35,975 nt of DNA from Fidelibacterota bacterium UBA6531 (GCA_002436185.1 DJKX01000012.1:1-35975); one strand, 5' to 3'. Positions 17,777-26,683 are shown, counted from the stretch's first letter. Numbers and translations: made by a program. Notes: generated by a model from the sequence alone, not told the origin.

Positions 17777-18636
17777 AAAAAGTTTTAATTACAGGCGCTT
17801 CCGGACAATTAGGTGCCTCGCTTCAACTCAATGATTATGATGTTATACGAACGGATATTATTCCGCAAGATGATCAATATAATTTCACAATCCTTGATAT
17901 CACGAATGAAAAACAGGTAAAGGATCTGTTGGAAGAAGAAAAACCGAATGTAATCGTTCATCTTGCAGCCATGACAAATGTGGACGGTTGCGAGCGAAAT
18001 CCGGAACAAGCACAACTTATTAATGTGCAAGGGACAGAAAATTTATTAAATTATTTTGATGGTAAATTTATATTTATTTCATCGGATTATGTCTTTGATG
18101 GAGAGGGTGGACCTTACAGTGAAGAAGATGATGTCAACCCTATCAATGTTTACGGCAAAACAAAATTAGAAGGTGAAGCAAACGTTCGCAGATTATCAAA
18201 TGATTGGGTTATTCTTCGAACCAATGTTGTTTGGAATATCGGTGGTAATTTTAAGGCTAGTTTTGCAGATTGGGTCGTAGATGAATTACAAAATAATAGA
18301 CACATTCGCATTGTCGCAGACCAATGGAATAATCCCGCGTGGACTGTCGATTTAGGAAATGTGATTGAATCATTAATTGAGCATGACGCAAAGGGTCTTT
18401 ATCATCACGGAAGTTCACATGTGATAAATCGCTATGATTTTGCATGTATGATTGCTAATGTTTATGAATTGAACTCATCATTGATTGAACCGATCACTAC
18501 AAAAGAATTGAACCAAACTGCGCAACGACCGTTAAAATGCGGATTGATAACGAAAAAATTAGAAAATGATTTTAATTTTACACCCTCAAAAACAGAATTA
18601 GACATAAAAGCAGCTAAGATTCGAACTGAATTATGA
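17773..18636 (+). CDS. rmlD: dTDP-4-dehydrorhamnose reductase-like SDR
   Basis: Probable NAD(P)H-dependent reductase making dTDP-L-rhamnose or a related 6-deoxysugar nucleotide. It has 287 residues, normal for RmlD. The Rossmann motif GASGQLGAS begins at residue 8; AAMTNVDGCERNPEQA and SSDYVFDGEGGPYSEED are family hallmarks; the catalytic pair is Y127 and K131 in VYGKTK. No rmlA, rmlB or rmlC is nearby, so the exact sugar is not fixed by context, and a related SDR is possible. It is coupled by ATGA overlaps to the lipoprotein upstream and the glycosyltransferase downstream. Confidence 0.85.
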   Translation: MKKVLITGASGQLGASLQLNDYDVIRTDIIPQDDQYNFTILDITNEKQVKDLLEEEKPNVIVHLAAMTNVDGCERNPEQAQLINVQGTENLLNYFDGKFIFISSDYVFDGEGGPYSEEDDVNPINVYGKTKLEGEANVRRLSNDWVILRTNVVWNIGGNFKASFADWVVDELQNNRHIRIVADQWNNPAWTVDLGNVIESLIEHDAKGLYHHGSSHVINRYDFACMIANVYELNSSLIEPITTKELNQTAQRPLKCGLITKKLENDFNFTPSKTELDIKAAKIRTEL

Positions 18637-19352
18637 AAACACTCATCATATCTCCAACCTATAATGAAAGTGAAAATATCGCTGAACTCATCAGGAAAGT
18701 AAATGAGATTAATCAAGAATACCATTTACTAATTGTGGATGATAATTCCCCTGATGGTACAGGAGATATTGTAGAGGAATTGCAACATCGGTTATTTCCC
18801 AATGTTTATCTTGAAAGAAGGCCCGGTAAAGCTGGCCTCGGCACTGCGTATAAATTTGGGTTTAAATGGGCTTTAGAACATGATTATGATATTATTGTAC
18901 AAATGGATGCAGATGGTTCCCATGAAGTGAATGCAATTCCCGATTTGATTGAGGGACTCGAAAAAAAAGATGTTATCATCGGCAGTCGCTATATCCAAGG
19001 AGTGAGTGTTGTAAATTGGCCGATTCGCCGATTGATGTTGAGTTATGGTGCTAATCTATATTCGAGGATTATTACCGGCTTACCGGTTAAAGATGCTACT
19101 GGTGGTTTCAAAGCCTGGAAGCGCGAAGTTTTAGCAAGTATAGATATAGATTCTGTTCGATCACAAGGTTATTCATTTCAAATTGAAATGAATTTTCGTG
19201 CTTGGTTGAAGGGGTTCTCTATCGGAGAATATCCTATCATTTTCATCGATCGAACTATAGGTGAATCAAAAATGTCTAAAGCTATAATGATTGAAGCGAT
19301 ATTCATGGTGTGGCGTCTTCGCATCTGGAAAATATTTGGCTGGCATAAGTGA
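18633..19352 (+). CDS. Polyprenol-phosphate mannosyltransferase-like GT2
   Basis: Family 2 glycosyltransferase of the dolichol-phosphate mannose synthase (DPM1) type, transferring a hexose from a nucleotide sugar to polyprenyl phosphate on the cytoplasmic face. Key segments: ISPTYNESENI at the N-terminus, VDDNSPDGTGD (nucleotide binding) at about residue 35, and MDADGSH with the metal-binding DxD. GSRYIQG and DATGGFKAW follow, both typical of this group. At 239 residues it has no C-terminal membrane anchor, as in soluble bacterial or archaeal DPM1. The donor sugar is not certain. It overlaps rmlD by 4 bases. Confidence 0.87.
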   Translation: MKTLIISPTYNESENIAELIRKVNEINQEYHLLIVDDNSPDGTGDIVEELQHRLFPNVYLERRPGKAGLGTAYKFGFKWALEHDYDIIVQMDADGSHEVNAIPDLIEGLEKKDVIIGSRYIQGVSVVNWPIRRLMLSYGANLYSRIITGLPVKDATGGFKAWKREVLASIDIDSVRSQGYSFQIEMNFRAWLKGFSIGEYPIIFIDRTIGESKMSKAIMIEAIFMVWRLRIWKIFGWHK

Positions 19353-19384
19353 AACATGGTAACTGGTAAAATGTGTCGTATGAT

Positions 19385-21430
19385 ATGATTAGAAAAGTTT
19401 CTGTTCTAATAGTTAGCTATAACGTTAAAGAATACGTTGCCCATGCCATTGATTCGTTAATGCAGTCGAGCATTGATAATCTCGAAATAGTAGTTGTTGA
19501 TAATCATTCATTTGACGGTACTGTAGATCATATTAAAAATTCATATCCGGATGTCAATATTATTTCCAACAAAGAAAATGTTGGATTTGGCAAAGCAGTT
19601 AACCAAGCAGCAAATGTCGCTAATGGTGATTATTTTCTGATATTAAATCCAGATACAGTTGTGCAGGAAAATACAATTGACATTTTACTTAAATATTTGG
19701 AACAAAATGATAAGGTGGGAATGGTTGGTCCAAAAATCCTCAATTCTGATGGAACATTGCAGGCAGCATGTAAACGATCTTTTCCCACATTAAAAGTGGC
19801 TGTACCCAAACTACTCGGTTTGGATAAACTATTTCCAAAATCAAAATGGGCAGGTAAATATAATTTATCATATCTTGATCCTGATCAGGTTAGTCCGGTG
19901 GATGCAATCAGCGGTTCATGTATGTTTATACGCAAAGAATTGTTTCATGACTTGAATGGATTTGATGAACATTTTTTCATGTTTGGTGAAGATTTGGATA
20001 TTTGTTTTCGCATTTGGCAATCTGGAAATGAGGTTCATTACGTACCGAAAACTCAAATTGTACATTATCAAGGTGAGTCAGTTAAATCTGCACCTTTTGA
20101 CAGTATAAATGCGTTTTATAATGCCATGATTCTTTTTGCTGATAAACATTTTTCAACGAGTCAGGGGTTTTTAACAAAATGGGCGATTCGCTTTGGAATA
20201 TCGATTCGAAAATTCATGACGGTTATTGGGGAATTACGCTCCCAGATATTATCCGTATTTTTTGATGCTGTTGTGGTGTTGGGCGCATTTATGATTGCAA
20301 TTCCATTCAAGTTTGATCATTTTGAACCAATTGTTATGAGTAATGGACTTGTTCCCGTTGTTTATATCCTTTTTTGGATTGTGGTGGGTGCATTATTCCA
20401 GCTTTATTCCCGTTACATTTTATCTTATACACGTGCAATTCTTTCATCTTTAACCGGATTTTTCCTTGCGGTTGCTTTTACATATTTTTTCAAGCAATAT
20501 GCATTTTCCCGATTAGTTATTATTTTGGCTACTGCTATAATAACACTTTTCATTCCCGGCTGGAGAGTTCTCGTTCATTACCTCATGTCCCGTGGGTTTT
20601 TACGGCCAATCAAGGAAAAGCATAATATTCTATTTACCCGGAAAACATTAATCATTGGTTCTGATGGGGAAGGCACTCGCATTGCGAATCATATTCTTAA
20701 GCGTTTTGATACAGGGCTGGATATAGTAGGTTTTGTTGATTCTCACCCAAGGCAGGATTATTTACCTGTACCATTTTTGGGAAGTTTGACTGATCTTCAG
20801 GGAATTGTCAATACGCATTCGATTCGTGAATTGATTTTTTCTAACACAGCATTTTCGAATAAAGAAATTCTAAATATAATGGATACTACAAAAGCGATGC
20901 GACTCACATACAGAATGGTTCCCCGCCATCAGGATATTTTATTGGGAAAAGCGTCTATTGAGGAAATTGGTGAATATTCATTTGTCAACATTGAATACAC
21001 ACTTTTTAACCGACTTCATGGGATTACTAAACGTATTTTTGATACCTTCATTGCTACCATTTTATTGATCCTTTTTTCACCGATAATTCTATTAAGAAGT
21101 TTGGGCAGTTTACCGAAAAAAGTGGAATTCTGGGGTCAGGATAATAGTCGTTTTTACGGACGAATATTTAACAGTAAAAACGGATTTCTTCATAATCTTC
21201 CATTATTATGGTCAATCATAACAGGGAAGATGAGTTTGGTAGGTTCATCATTGATTTCAACAAATGAAAAAGATCCAGAACTTATTTGCATGCCGGGACT
21301 CACTGGGTTGGAACGATTAAGAAATGTTAAATTCACAGAACAAGATAGGCGATTATTAGATCATTATTATGTTCAAAACCAGAGTCTTTCTTTTGATATT
21401 GAAATTATAGTTAAAACGGTATTTACTTAA
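19385..21430 (+). CDS. GT2 glycosyltransferase fused to a degenerate phosphoglycosyl transferase
   Basis: Two enzymes in one 681-residue chain. Residues about 3-245 are a GT2 of the rhamnosyltransferase type (SVLIVSYN, VVDNHSFDGT, LNPDTV, GFDEHFFMFGEDLDICFR). Several membrane segments follow (about 280-400), a Rossmann-like region (TLIIGSDGEGTRIANHI), and a C-terminal WbaP/PglC-like sugar-phosphate transferase domain (TKRIFDTFIATILLILFSPI, LPLLWSIITGKMSLVG, PGLTGL). In that domain the catalytic Asp-Glu before LPxLW is His603-Asn604, the KFRSM motif is absent and GPRP reads GSSL, so it is probably inactive. ATG 19385 is preferred over GTG 19373; neither has a strong ribosome site. Confidence 0.82.
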   Translation: MIRKVSVLIVSYNVKEYVAHAIDSLMQSSIDNLEIVVVDNHSFDGTVDHIKNSYPDVNIISNKENVGFGKAVNQAANVANGDYFLILNPDTVVQENTIDILLKYLEQNDKVGMVGPKILNSDGTLQAACKRSFPTLKVAVPKLLGLDKLFPKSKWAGKYNLSYLDPDQVSPVDAISGSCMFIRKELFHDLNGFDEHFFMFGEDLDICFRIWQSGNEVHYVPKTQIVHYQGESVKSAPFDSINAFYNAMILFADKHFSTSQGFLTKWAIRFGISIRKFMTVIGELRSQILSVFFDAVVVLGAFMIAIPFKFDHFEPIVMSNGLVPVVYILFWIVVGALFQLYSRYILSYTRAILSSLTGFFLAVAFTYFFKQYAFSRLVIILATAIITLFIPGWRVLVHYLMSRGFLRPIKEKHNILFTRKTLIIGSDGEGTRIANHILKRFDTGLDIVGFVDSHPRQDYLPVPFLGSLTDLQGIVNTHSIRELIFSNTAFSNKEILNIMDTTKAMRLTYRMVPRHQDILLGKASIEEIGEYSFVNIEYTLFNRLHGITKRIFDTFIATILLILFSPIILLRSLGSLPKKVEFWGQDNSRFYGRIFNSKNGFLHNLPLLWSIITGKMSLVGSSLISTNEKDPELICMPGLTGLERLRNVKFTEQDRRLLDHYYVQNQSLSFDIEIIVKTVFT

Positions 21431-21432
21431 CA

Positions 21433-22389
21433 ATGGCTGACTATTACTTAGAATTTGAAAAACCTATAAAAGTGATCGATGAGCAGATCATTGAATTGGA
21501 AACTAGCGATGAACCTGACGCTCATCTGACAGAAATAGAAAATTTAAAAGATAAGCGTAGAGTTGAATTAGAAAGGATATTTTCAGGAATTTCTCGCTGG
21601 CAACGCGTCCAATTAGCTCGTCACCCGAAAAGGCCATTTAGTTTGGATTATATTAATAAATTAGCTCCGGATTTTATAGAACTCCATGGCGATCGCCATT
21701 ATGGAGATGATCCTGCACTTGTGGGTGGATTTGGGACAATTGATAGCCAAACAATGTTATTTATAGGTCAGCAGAAAGGTCGTAATACCAATGAAAATCT
21801 ATTTCGCAATTTTGGTATGATGCGCCCTGAAGGGTATCGAAAAGTCTATCGCCTTTTGAAATTGGCGGAAAAATTTAATGTACCTGTTGTATCTTTAATC
21901 GATACTCCGGGAGCTTATCCGGGCTTGGGTGCAGAAGAAAGAGGGCAGGGTGAAGCTATTGCTAAAAATCTAATGGAAATGTCGAGATTGAGAGTTCCCA
22001 TATTGGTAATTGTCATAGGCGAAGGAGCAAGCGGAGGTGCATTGGGTATTGGCGTATGTGATCGTATGCTCATGCTGGAAAATACATGGTATTCTGTTAT
22101 TAGTCCTGAAGGGTGTGCTTCAATTTTATGGCGTGATTCAGGCCAAGCTTCCAATGCTGCAGATGCAATGAAAATTACTCCAAAAGATTTACTGGAGATC
22201 GGCATTTGCGATCGTATAGTTGCTGAACCGCTGGGTGGCGCTCATCGTCAACCGAATGAAATGGCAGATATTTTAAAATCAGTGATACTTGAAGAACTCG
22301 ACACATTGTTAAAAACCGAGCCTGATACATTTTTAGACCAACGAATCGCTCGTTATGATGCCATGAGCGTTTTTACTGAATCCTCGTGA
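21433..22389 (+). CDS. accA: Acetyl-CoA carboxylase carboxyltransferase subunit alpha
   Basis: Carboxyl transfer from biotin to acetyl-CoA, making malonyl-CoA for fatty-acid synthesis. At 318 residues it matches the stand-alone bacterial AccA. Landmarks: RWQRVQLARHPKRPFSLDYI, FIELHGDRHYGDDPALVGG, SLIDTPGAYPGLGAEERGQGEAIA, and the oxyanion-hole region GEGASGGALGIGV. The N-terminal helix-rich segment is present and complete. accB, accC and accD are not in the window. It begins 2 bases after the glycosyltransferase and overlaps the thioesterase by 4 bases (GTGA). Confidence 0.97.
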   Translation: MADYYLEFEKPIKVIDEQIIELETSDEPDAHLTEIENLKDKRRVELERIFSGISRWQRVQLARHPKRPFSLDYINKLAPDFIELHGDRHYGDDPALVGGFGTIDSQTMLFIGQQKGRNTNENLFRNFGMMRPEGYRKVYRLLKLAEKFNVPVVSLIDTPGAYPGLGAEERGQGEAIAKNLMEMSRLRVPILVIVIGEGASGGALGIGVCDRMLMLENTWYSVISPEGCASILWRDSGQASNAADAMKITPKDLLEIGICDRIVAEPLGGAHRQPNEMADILKSVILEELDTLLKTEPDTFLDQRIARYDAMSVFTESS

Positions 22390-22784
22390 TTTTATTCGAC
22401 TACACTACAAAAATCTACTATAGAGATATCGATCAGATGGGGGTTGTTTATTATACACGCTATTTGGAATATTTTGAAGCTGCCAGAACAGAAATGCTAA
22501 AATCTATCGGTCTCATTGTGACAGATATTGAAAATGAAGGATTTTTCCTGCCTGTAGTTTCAGCTCACTGTGATTATAAACAGAGTGCTAAATTTGAGGA
22601 TGAAATTATTGTGCGGACATCTATTCATGAAATGCCAAAAGCCCGTATGAAGATCGGATATGACATTTTAAAAAATGAAACAGTATTAGCCACTGGTTAC
22701 ACACTTCACGGTTTTACAGATCACAACGGAAAAGCTAAACGACCTCCGAAATCTTTTCAGCTGGTGATGCAGAAATATTTCTAG
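22386..22784 (+). CDS. YbgC/FcbC-type acyl-CoA thioesterase
   Basis: Hot-dog-fold thioesterase of 132 residues. The active-site stretch RDIDQMGVVYYTRYLEYFEAAR carries the catalytic Asp16 followed by the GVVYY motif of the 4-hydroxybenzoyl-CoA thioesterase family. GTG 22386 is used because it overlaps the accA stop. YbgC relatives act on acyl-CoAs and are often linked with the Tol-Pal envelope system, but no tol genes are seen here; pairing with accA suggests lipid metabolism. Its stop TAG lies in a CTAG shared with the oppositely oriented methyltransferase. Confidence 0.88.
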   Translation: MILFDYTTKIYYRDIDQMGVVYYTRYLEYFEAARTEMLKSIGLIVTDIENEGFFLPVVSAHCDYKQSAKFEDEIIVRTSIHEMPKARMKIGYDILKNETVLATGYTLHGFTDHNGKAKRPPKSFQLVMQKYF

Positions 22785-23374
22785 AGTTTTTCAGCTCTGA
22801 ACAAATAAATCTCATCACCATTTTCTTCGTACGTTTCTAATTTAACATTAGAAAATCCTGCTTTTTCAATTTCATCACTAACGTTAGTTGGATTAGCAAG
22901 TGCTCCTTCACCGTGACCGCAGGAATTTCCGGAAACAATTTCATCACTTACAATAAAACGTCCCTGCGGTTTAAGCACACGTAATATTTCTGCAAGTCCT
23001 TTTTGATAATCATTCCAATGATGGAGTGAATTGATGGCAGTACAGATTGTTTTTGCATTGCTTTCAATTGGTAAATCTTCAGCGGATCCTCTCGCGAATT
23101 CAATATTATGAATTGCATTTGAGGTTTGTTCTTTTGCGATGAGAATCATGGTGGGAGTTGGGTCCATTCCAATGATTGTCCCATGTGTAATTATTTTTGC
23201 AGCTTCACGGCAGGCCGTACCCGTTCCACAGCCAATATCGAGCAAATGATCATCTTTATTTAAGTTTGCATTTCGGATGGTTATGGGATTAGAAATGTGG
23301 TCACCATATTTTTCAGCATACCACTTTGCATTTTCTTCATCCCAGATCGGACCGCTTTCATTTTCGTGGTTCAT
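22781..23374 (-). CDS. Class I SAM-dependent methyltransferase
   Basis: Methyltransferase of 197 residues in the UbiE/Methyltransf_11 group. Motif I is LLDIGCGTGTACREA at about residues 44-58; GMDPTPTMI (motif II acidic turn), FARGSAEDLPIES and INSLHHWNDYQKGLAEILRVLKPQG follow in order. The substrate cannot be told from sequence. It starts 2 bases downstream of the EamA gene, so the two form a minus-strand unit. It meets the thioesterase gene tail to tail with stop codons overlapping in one CTAG, leaving no room for a terminator between them. Confidence 0.88.
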   Translation of the reverse strand: MNHENESGPIWDEENAKWYAEKYGDHISNPITIRNANLNKDDHLLDIGCGTGTACREAAKIITHGTIIGMDPTPTMILIAKEQTSNAIHNIEFARGSAEDLPIESNAKTICTAINSLHHWNDYQKGLAEILRVLKPQGRFIVSDEIVSGNSCGHGEGALANPTNVSDEIEKAGFSNVKLETYEENGDEIYLFRAEKL

Positions 23375-23376
23375 GA

Positions 23377-24255
23377 TTATTTCTTGTTAATTAAATAAAC
23401 CGCAAACATTGCCAGTAAGCTACCGATTGTAATAGAAATGGTCAATTCCTCTTTCAAAAAAATAATAGCAAATAACATTGCTGTAACAGGAACCGTGAAA
23501 ATAAATGCACTGGCTTTTTGAGGCCCTAATCGGACGGATGCCAGAAAATACACGGTTGTCCCGAAGGCCATAGCTCCAATAGCCAATAACATCATATTCA
23601 ACCAGAATATCGAATCAAACTGAAAAACAGTCAATAAAGGTTGATCCAAAGCAATAAACAGACTCATTAAACTTGCTATTCCAAAGCTCCAAAAGCTGTA
23701 AGGAATAAAATGAAGAATCTCTTTTGAACGGGACGTGATAATGGTGACTGCAGCCCAGGATAATGATGCCAGAATAAAATATATATTTCCACTCTGGAAT
23801 AACAGATTCATATCCATTTTCCATATTTCCATTATCATTCCACCGCCAATAAAACCCAGAATCATCCCAATTATATCTTTTTTTAACAAAGGTAAATTGT
23901 ATAATAGTGCGGCCAGTATTGCAGTATTGATTGGATTGAGAGTTGTAACCAAAACTCCACCGGCACCGGCTAATCCGATTTGAGTGCCTTTGAAATAAAA
24001 ATAATTGTAAGACGTCATGAACAGGGCATTCAAAGCGATAAAACGCAAACTTTTACTGTTAATGCTAAAGCTATTTTTTGTCCAATATACGATAGGTGCA
24101 AATGAAAGAGTTGCGAAGACGAAGCGCCAAAACATCATCAGAGGAGCATCGCCATACATTCCCAAGATTTTTGCATTCGTCCAGGATAATCCCCAAACTG
24201 CCATGGTGATAAGTGTGAAAATATAGAGTAAATAATGGGGATGTTGCCTATTCAT
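23377..24255 (-). CDS. EamA/DMT-family transporter
   Basis: Inner-membrane drug/metabolite transporter of 292 residues with about ten membrane segments in two EamA halves. The first half includes AVWGLSWTNAKILG and MMFWRFVFATLSF; the second ends LKEELTISITIGSLLAMFAVYLINKK. The cargo cannot be predicted. There is no Shine-Dalgarno site; an inverted repeat lies 14-40 bases before the start. It is transcribed with the methyltransferase, which might modify or respond to the same compound, though that is only an inference from order. Confidence 0.9.
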   Translation of the reverse strand: MNRQHPHYLLYIFTLITMAVWGLSWTNAKILGMYGDAPLMMFWRFVFATLSFAPIVYWTKNSFSINSKSLRFIALNALFMTSYNYFYFKGTQIGLAGAGGVLVTTLNPINTAILAALLYNLPLLKKDIIGMILGFIGGGMIMEIWKMDMNLLFQSGNIYFILASLSWAAVTIITSRSKEILHFIPYSFWSFGIASLMSLFIALDQPLLTVFQFDSIFWLNMMLLAIGAMAFGTTVYFLASVRLGPQKASAFIFTVPVTAMLFAIIFLKEELTISITIGSLLAMFAVYLINKK

Positions 24256-24268
24256 GGACGGAAATTAC

Positions 24269-24295
24269 TTTAGATTCGTTTTTCGCCAATCTAAA
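24269..24295. promoter_or_regulatory. Inverted repeat upstream of the EamA gene
   Basis: Perfect 8-base arms TTTAGATT (24269-24276) and AATCTAAA (24288-24295) surround an 11-base loop. It lies 14-40 bases ahead of the EamA start, where an operator or leader hairpin would act. The rest of the 299-base gap (24256-24554) shows only a weak 5-base hairpin at 24457-24470, no convincing terminator for the DUF35 gene and no small ORF I would defend. The functional role is inferred from position only. Confidence 0.4.
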
Positions 24296-24554
24296 AAGCG
24301 TCAATAATTATTATTTTATAGTTGAAGTAATTGTAGTGATTTCAATCCGAAAACTATAATAATTCGGTTTTCCAATCATCGAATGAAGAAATCATTTCCA
24401 ATGTAATAGGCCAAAAAAGGAGTTTATCTCCCCCAAAATGTATACGTTAAAAACTCTATCTTCGTAGATATCCTTTCACCACATGCGGCAATTTGGACAT
24501 CGCAGAGCAGTTGTTATTATTTCAGATTTACACCAATAACATGTATTGAGGGAT

Positions 24555-25148
24555 TTAACCGAATGTAAATCCTTCTGGTAATTCTGTTTCATTTGTTTCC
24601 TCAGGAACCCATGAAAGGTCTAGAATCGTGTACGTGGGATTTGTTGTATTGAAAATGGGAACAACTTTCATTCCAATTTTCGGTTCTCCCACAGATAGAT
24701 ACCCCATCAATATTGTAGGAACTCCTTCAAACTCTACATTTACAAACCGTATTGGTTTTGGTAGTGTATTGAATGCTCCCGTGCGTTCAGTAATCATGAA
24801 TGTATGAACAGTTGCACCTTTTTGAGCAGTTTCAGTCATATCTATAATTGTATTTTTGCTCAAACAATCCGGGCAATGAATTCTGAACGGAATAAAGATT
24901 GATCCATTTGCTTCGCAATTAGAATCATCACATCGAGTGCCTAAAAGTTTGCCTTGCCCTAATCCTTCAAAAAATGGAGCTTCACCCCCATACATATGAA
25001 CATGAGTTAAATCTCGTGGGTTGGTAATACCCATTAGTTCCCCGTCTTCATTTCGGATCGGATCATTTGGATATCCGTAATGAAATTTCCCCTTAAAGCG
25101 ATAACGTCCGTTTTCAACTTTGACTGTTCCACGATCGTTCGTACTCAT
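24555..25148 (-). CDS. DUF35 zinc-ribbon/OB-fold partner of a thiolase-like enzyme
   Basis: A 197-residue acyl-CoA-associated accessory protein. The zinc ribbon has C73-x4-C78-x13-C92-x2-C95, followed by an OB-fold domain (ATVHTFMITERTGAFNT and GVPTILMGYLSVGEPKIGMKVVPIF). DUF35 proteins form complexes with SCP-x-type thiolases or aldolases and help bind CoA substrates, as in archaeal thiolase/HMG-CoA synthase, BbsAB and Ltp2-ChsH2. The N-terminal extension of about 60 residues before the ribbon is longer than in minimal DUF35 proteins. It overlaps the thiolase-like gene by 4 bases (ATGA), strong evidence for a partnership. Confidence 0.87.
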   Translation of the reverse strand: MSTNDRGTVKVENGRYRFKGKFHYGYPNDPIRNEDGELMGITNPRDLTHVHMYGGEAPFFEGLGQGKLLGTRCDDSNCEANGSIFIPFRIHCPDCLSKNTIIDMTETAQKGATVHTFMITERTGAFNTLPKPIRFVNVEFEGVPTILMGYLSVGEPKIGMKVVPIFNTTNPTYTILDLSWVPEETNETELPEGFTFG

Positions 25149-26572
25149 GATTCATTCCTTTCTAATTGGTGGTCTGGGTGAACCAAAATTGTTGCGGTTA
25201 CATGTGATCCCACTCCTGCATGGCTGATAGCCAACCCGCGTTTTGCATCATCCACTTGTAAATTAGTCCAATCATCCGGTTTAGATCGGCCGAAAAGATC
25301 CCATTTAGATTGAGGTTCGTGCATTTCTGCCCAACGTCCCCAAATATGCTGTCCCACTTCTATGGCTTGCATAATTCCGGTTGCGCCGACTGCATGCATA
25401 TTGCCAATCAATCCACCTGATAAATTAGAGGGCAGTTTTCCAGGTTCGCCAGTTTTTGGATTTGTAAGATAACAATCGCCCGATTCAACATAGGTTCTAC
25501 CTTCACCATAGGGACGGATTCCAATATCTTCATATGTTTGTATATCACTTATGGTAAATGCATCATGCAATTCCACAAGATCAAAATCTTCAGTGGGATC
25601 AATAACGCCTGCCATTCTATATCCATAATACGCTGCCATTCTAGCTGCCAGAAATCCTGTAAATCCTGGATAACGATCGCCGCCGGGAAATCGATCACCT
25701 AAATCTTTATACATATCTTCTGATTCATTAGGTAATAATGGTATTTCCATATCACGGCGATCTGCTACGCGCAATGTATGACTACCTGCGGCAACGTGAA
25801 TCTCTAATGGATTATTAGTCAATTCATTTGCAGTTTTCTCATCGCATAGAATTGCGCAGGCTGCTCCAACGCTCATAAGACAACAATCCAAAGCTCGGAG
25901 AGGGTAGGCGACAACTGGGGAATTTATAACATCATCCACAGTTATGTCCATGGGGCCTTGGGCATGGGGATTCATACGGGCATAGCCGCGATTTTTAACA
26001 GCAATTTCGGCCATCGTTTGACGGAATGAATCTTCTTCTTTACCAAAAACTTGCCAATACTTTTGGGCCATGACAGCATAATAGCCGGTATATATATGAC
26101 CTAAAGGTGTTTCCCAGTCTTTATCTGCCGCAGAAGCAATATAATTGTTGCCTTCATCTGTTGGAACTTCATCCATCCGTTCCCAACCCATAGCTAGAAC
26201 ACAATCTGAATATCCTGATGCAACTGCTTTGAAAGCTTCCCAAAGAGTAGATCCTCCTGTTGCACCGCCTGTTTTGATTCCGATATTTCCCAATGGATCT
26301 AATCCAAGTCTATCATGAATAACAGATTCACCTAAAAGCTGATCTCCGAAATGATCTGCAAAGTGACCGTAGTAACAAGAATGAATATACTCCTTGAGTT
26401 CGGCGGGTGATTTATCAATAAATTTTGCAGCTTCAACAAAAGAATCAATGACCAATTCTTCCGTACGTTTTTCCGGAATTGATCGGCCAAATTTTGACAT
26501 TCCTCCTGTGACAAGATAGACGGGTCTTTGCATTTTGGGAGTTTTTAGTTGACGTTTACTAAATTTGATCAT
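25145..26572 (-). CDS. Thiolase-superfamily protein lacking the nucleophilic Cys
   Basis: A 475-residue SCP-x/lipid-transfer-type thiolase homologue. The position of the usual nucleophile (ACASG) reads IKTGGATGGSTLW at residues 99-111, with Gly103 where Cys is expected and no Cys anywhere from 67 to 123. The GHPxGATG-type His is kept (GNMHAVGATG), and the C-terminal HNxGG equivalent is ISHAGVGSH. Ltp2, the steroid side-chain aldolase that pairs with the DUF35 domain of ChsH2, is a thiolase-fold enzyme without the thiolase mechanism, so a C-C lyase or other non-thiolase acyl-CoA reaction is plausible. AAGGGA lies 9 bases before the ATG. It is coupled to the DUF35 gene. Confidence 0.85.
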   Translation of the reverse strand: MIKFSKRQLKTPKMQRPVYLVTGGMSKFGRSIPEKRTEELVIDSFVEAAKFIDKSPAELKEYIHSCYYGHFADHFGDQLLGESVIHDRLGLDPLGNIGIKTGGATGGSTLWEAFKAVASGYSDCVLAMGWERMDEVPTDEGNNYIASAADKDWETPLGHIYTGYYAVMAQKYWQVFGKEEDSFRQTMAEIAVKNRGYARMNPHAQGPMDITVDDVINSPVVAYPLRALDCCLMSVGAACAILCDEKTANELTNNPLEIHVAAGSHTLRVADRRDMEIPLLPNESEDMYKDLGDRFPGGDRYPGFTGFLAARMAAYYGYRMAGVIDPTEDFDLVELHDAFTISDIQTYEDIGIRPYGEGRTYVESGDCYLTNPKTGEPGKLPSNLSGGLIGNMHAVGATGIMQAIEVGQHIWGRWAEMHEPQSKWDLFGRSKPDDWTNLQVDDAKRGLAISHAGVGSHVTATILVHPDHQLERNES

Positions 26573-26683
26573 AATAAATTTCCCTTAATGTGTAAGTATG
26601 AGTGAGTTGGTGGAAAACATTAAATTATTTTCTTCATATAATGTATAAGGAAAATTACAAAAAGGACATAACATAGTGTATAT

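Noticed and set aside
24457..24470. Short hairpin TATCT-TCGT-AGATA as a terminator of the DUF35 gene
   Set aside because: The 5-base stem is weak, has no T run on the minus strand and lies 85 bases after the stop.
25145..26572. Plain acetyl-CoA acetyltransferase annotation
   Set aside because: The nucleophilic Cys is not at the expected position, so ordinary thiolase chemistry is not supported.
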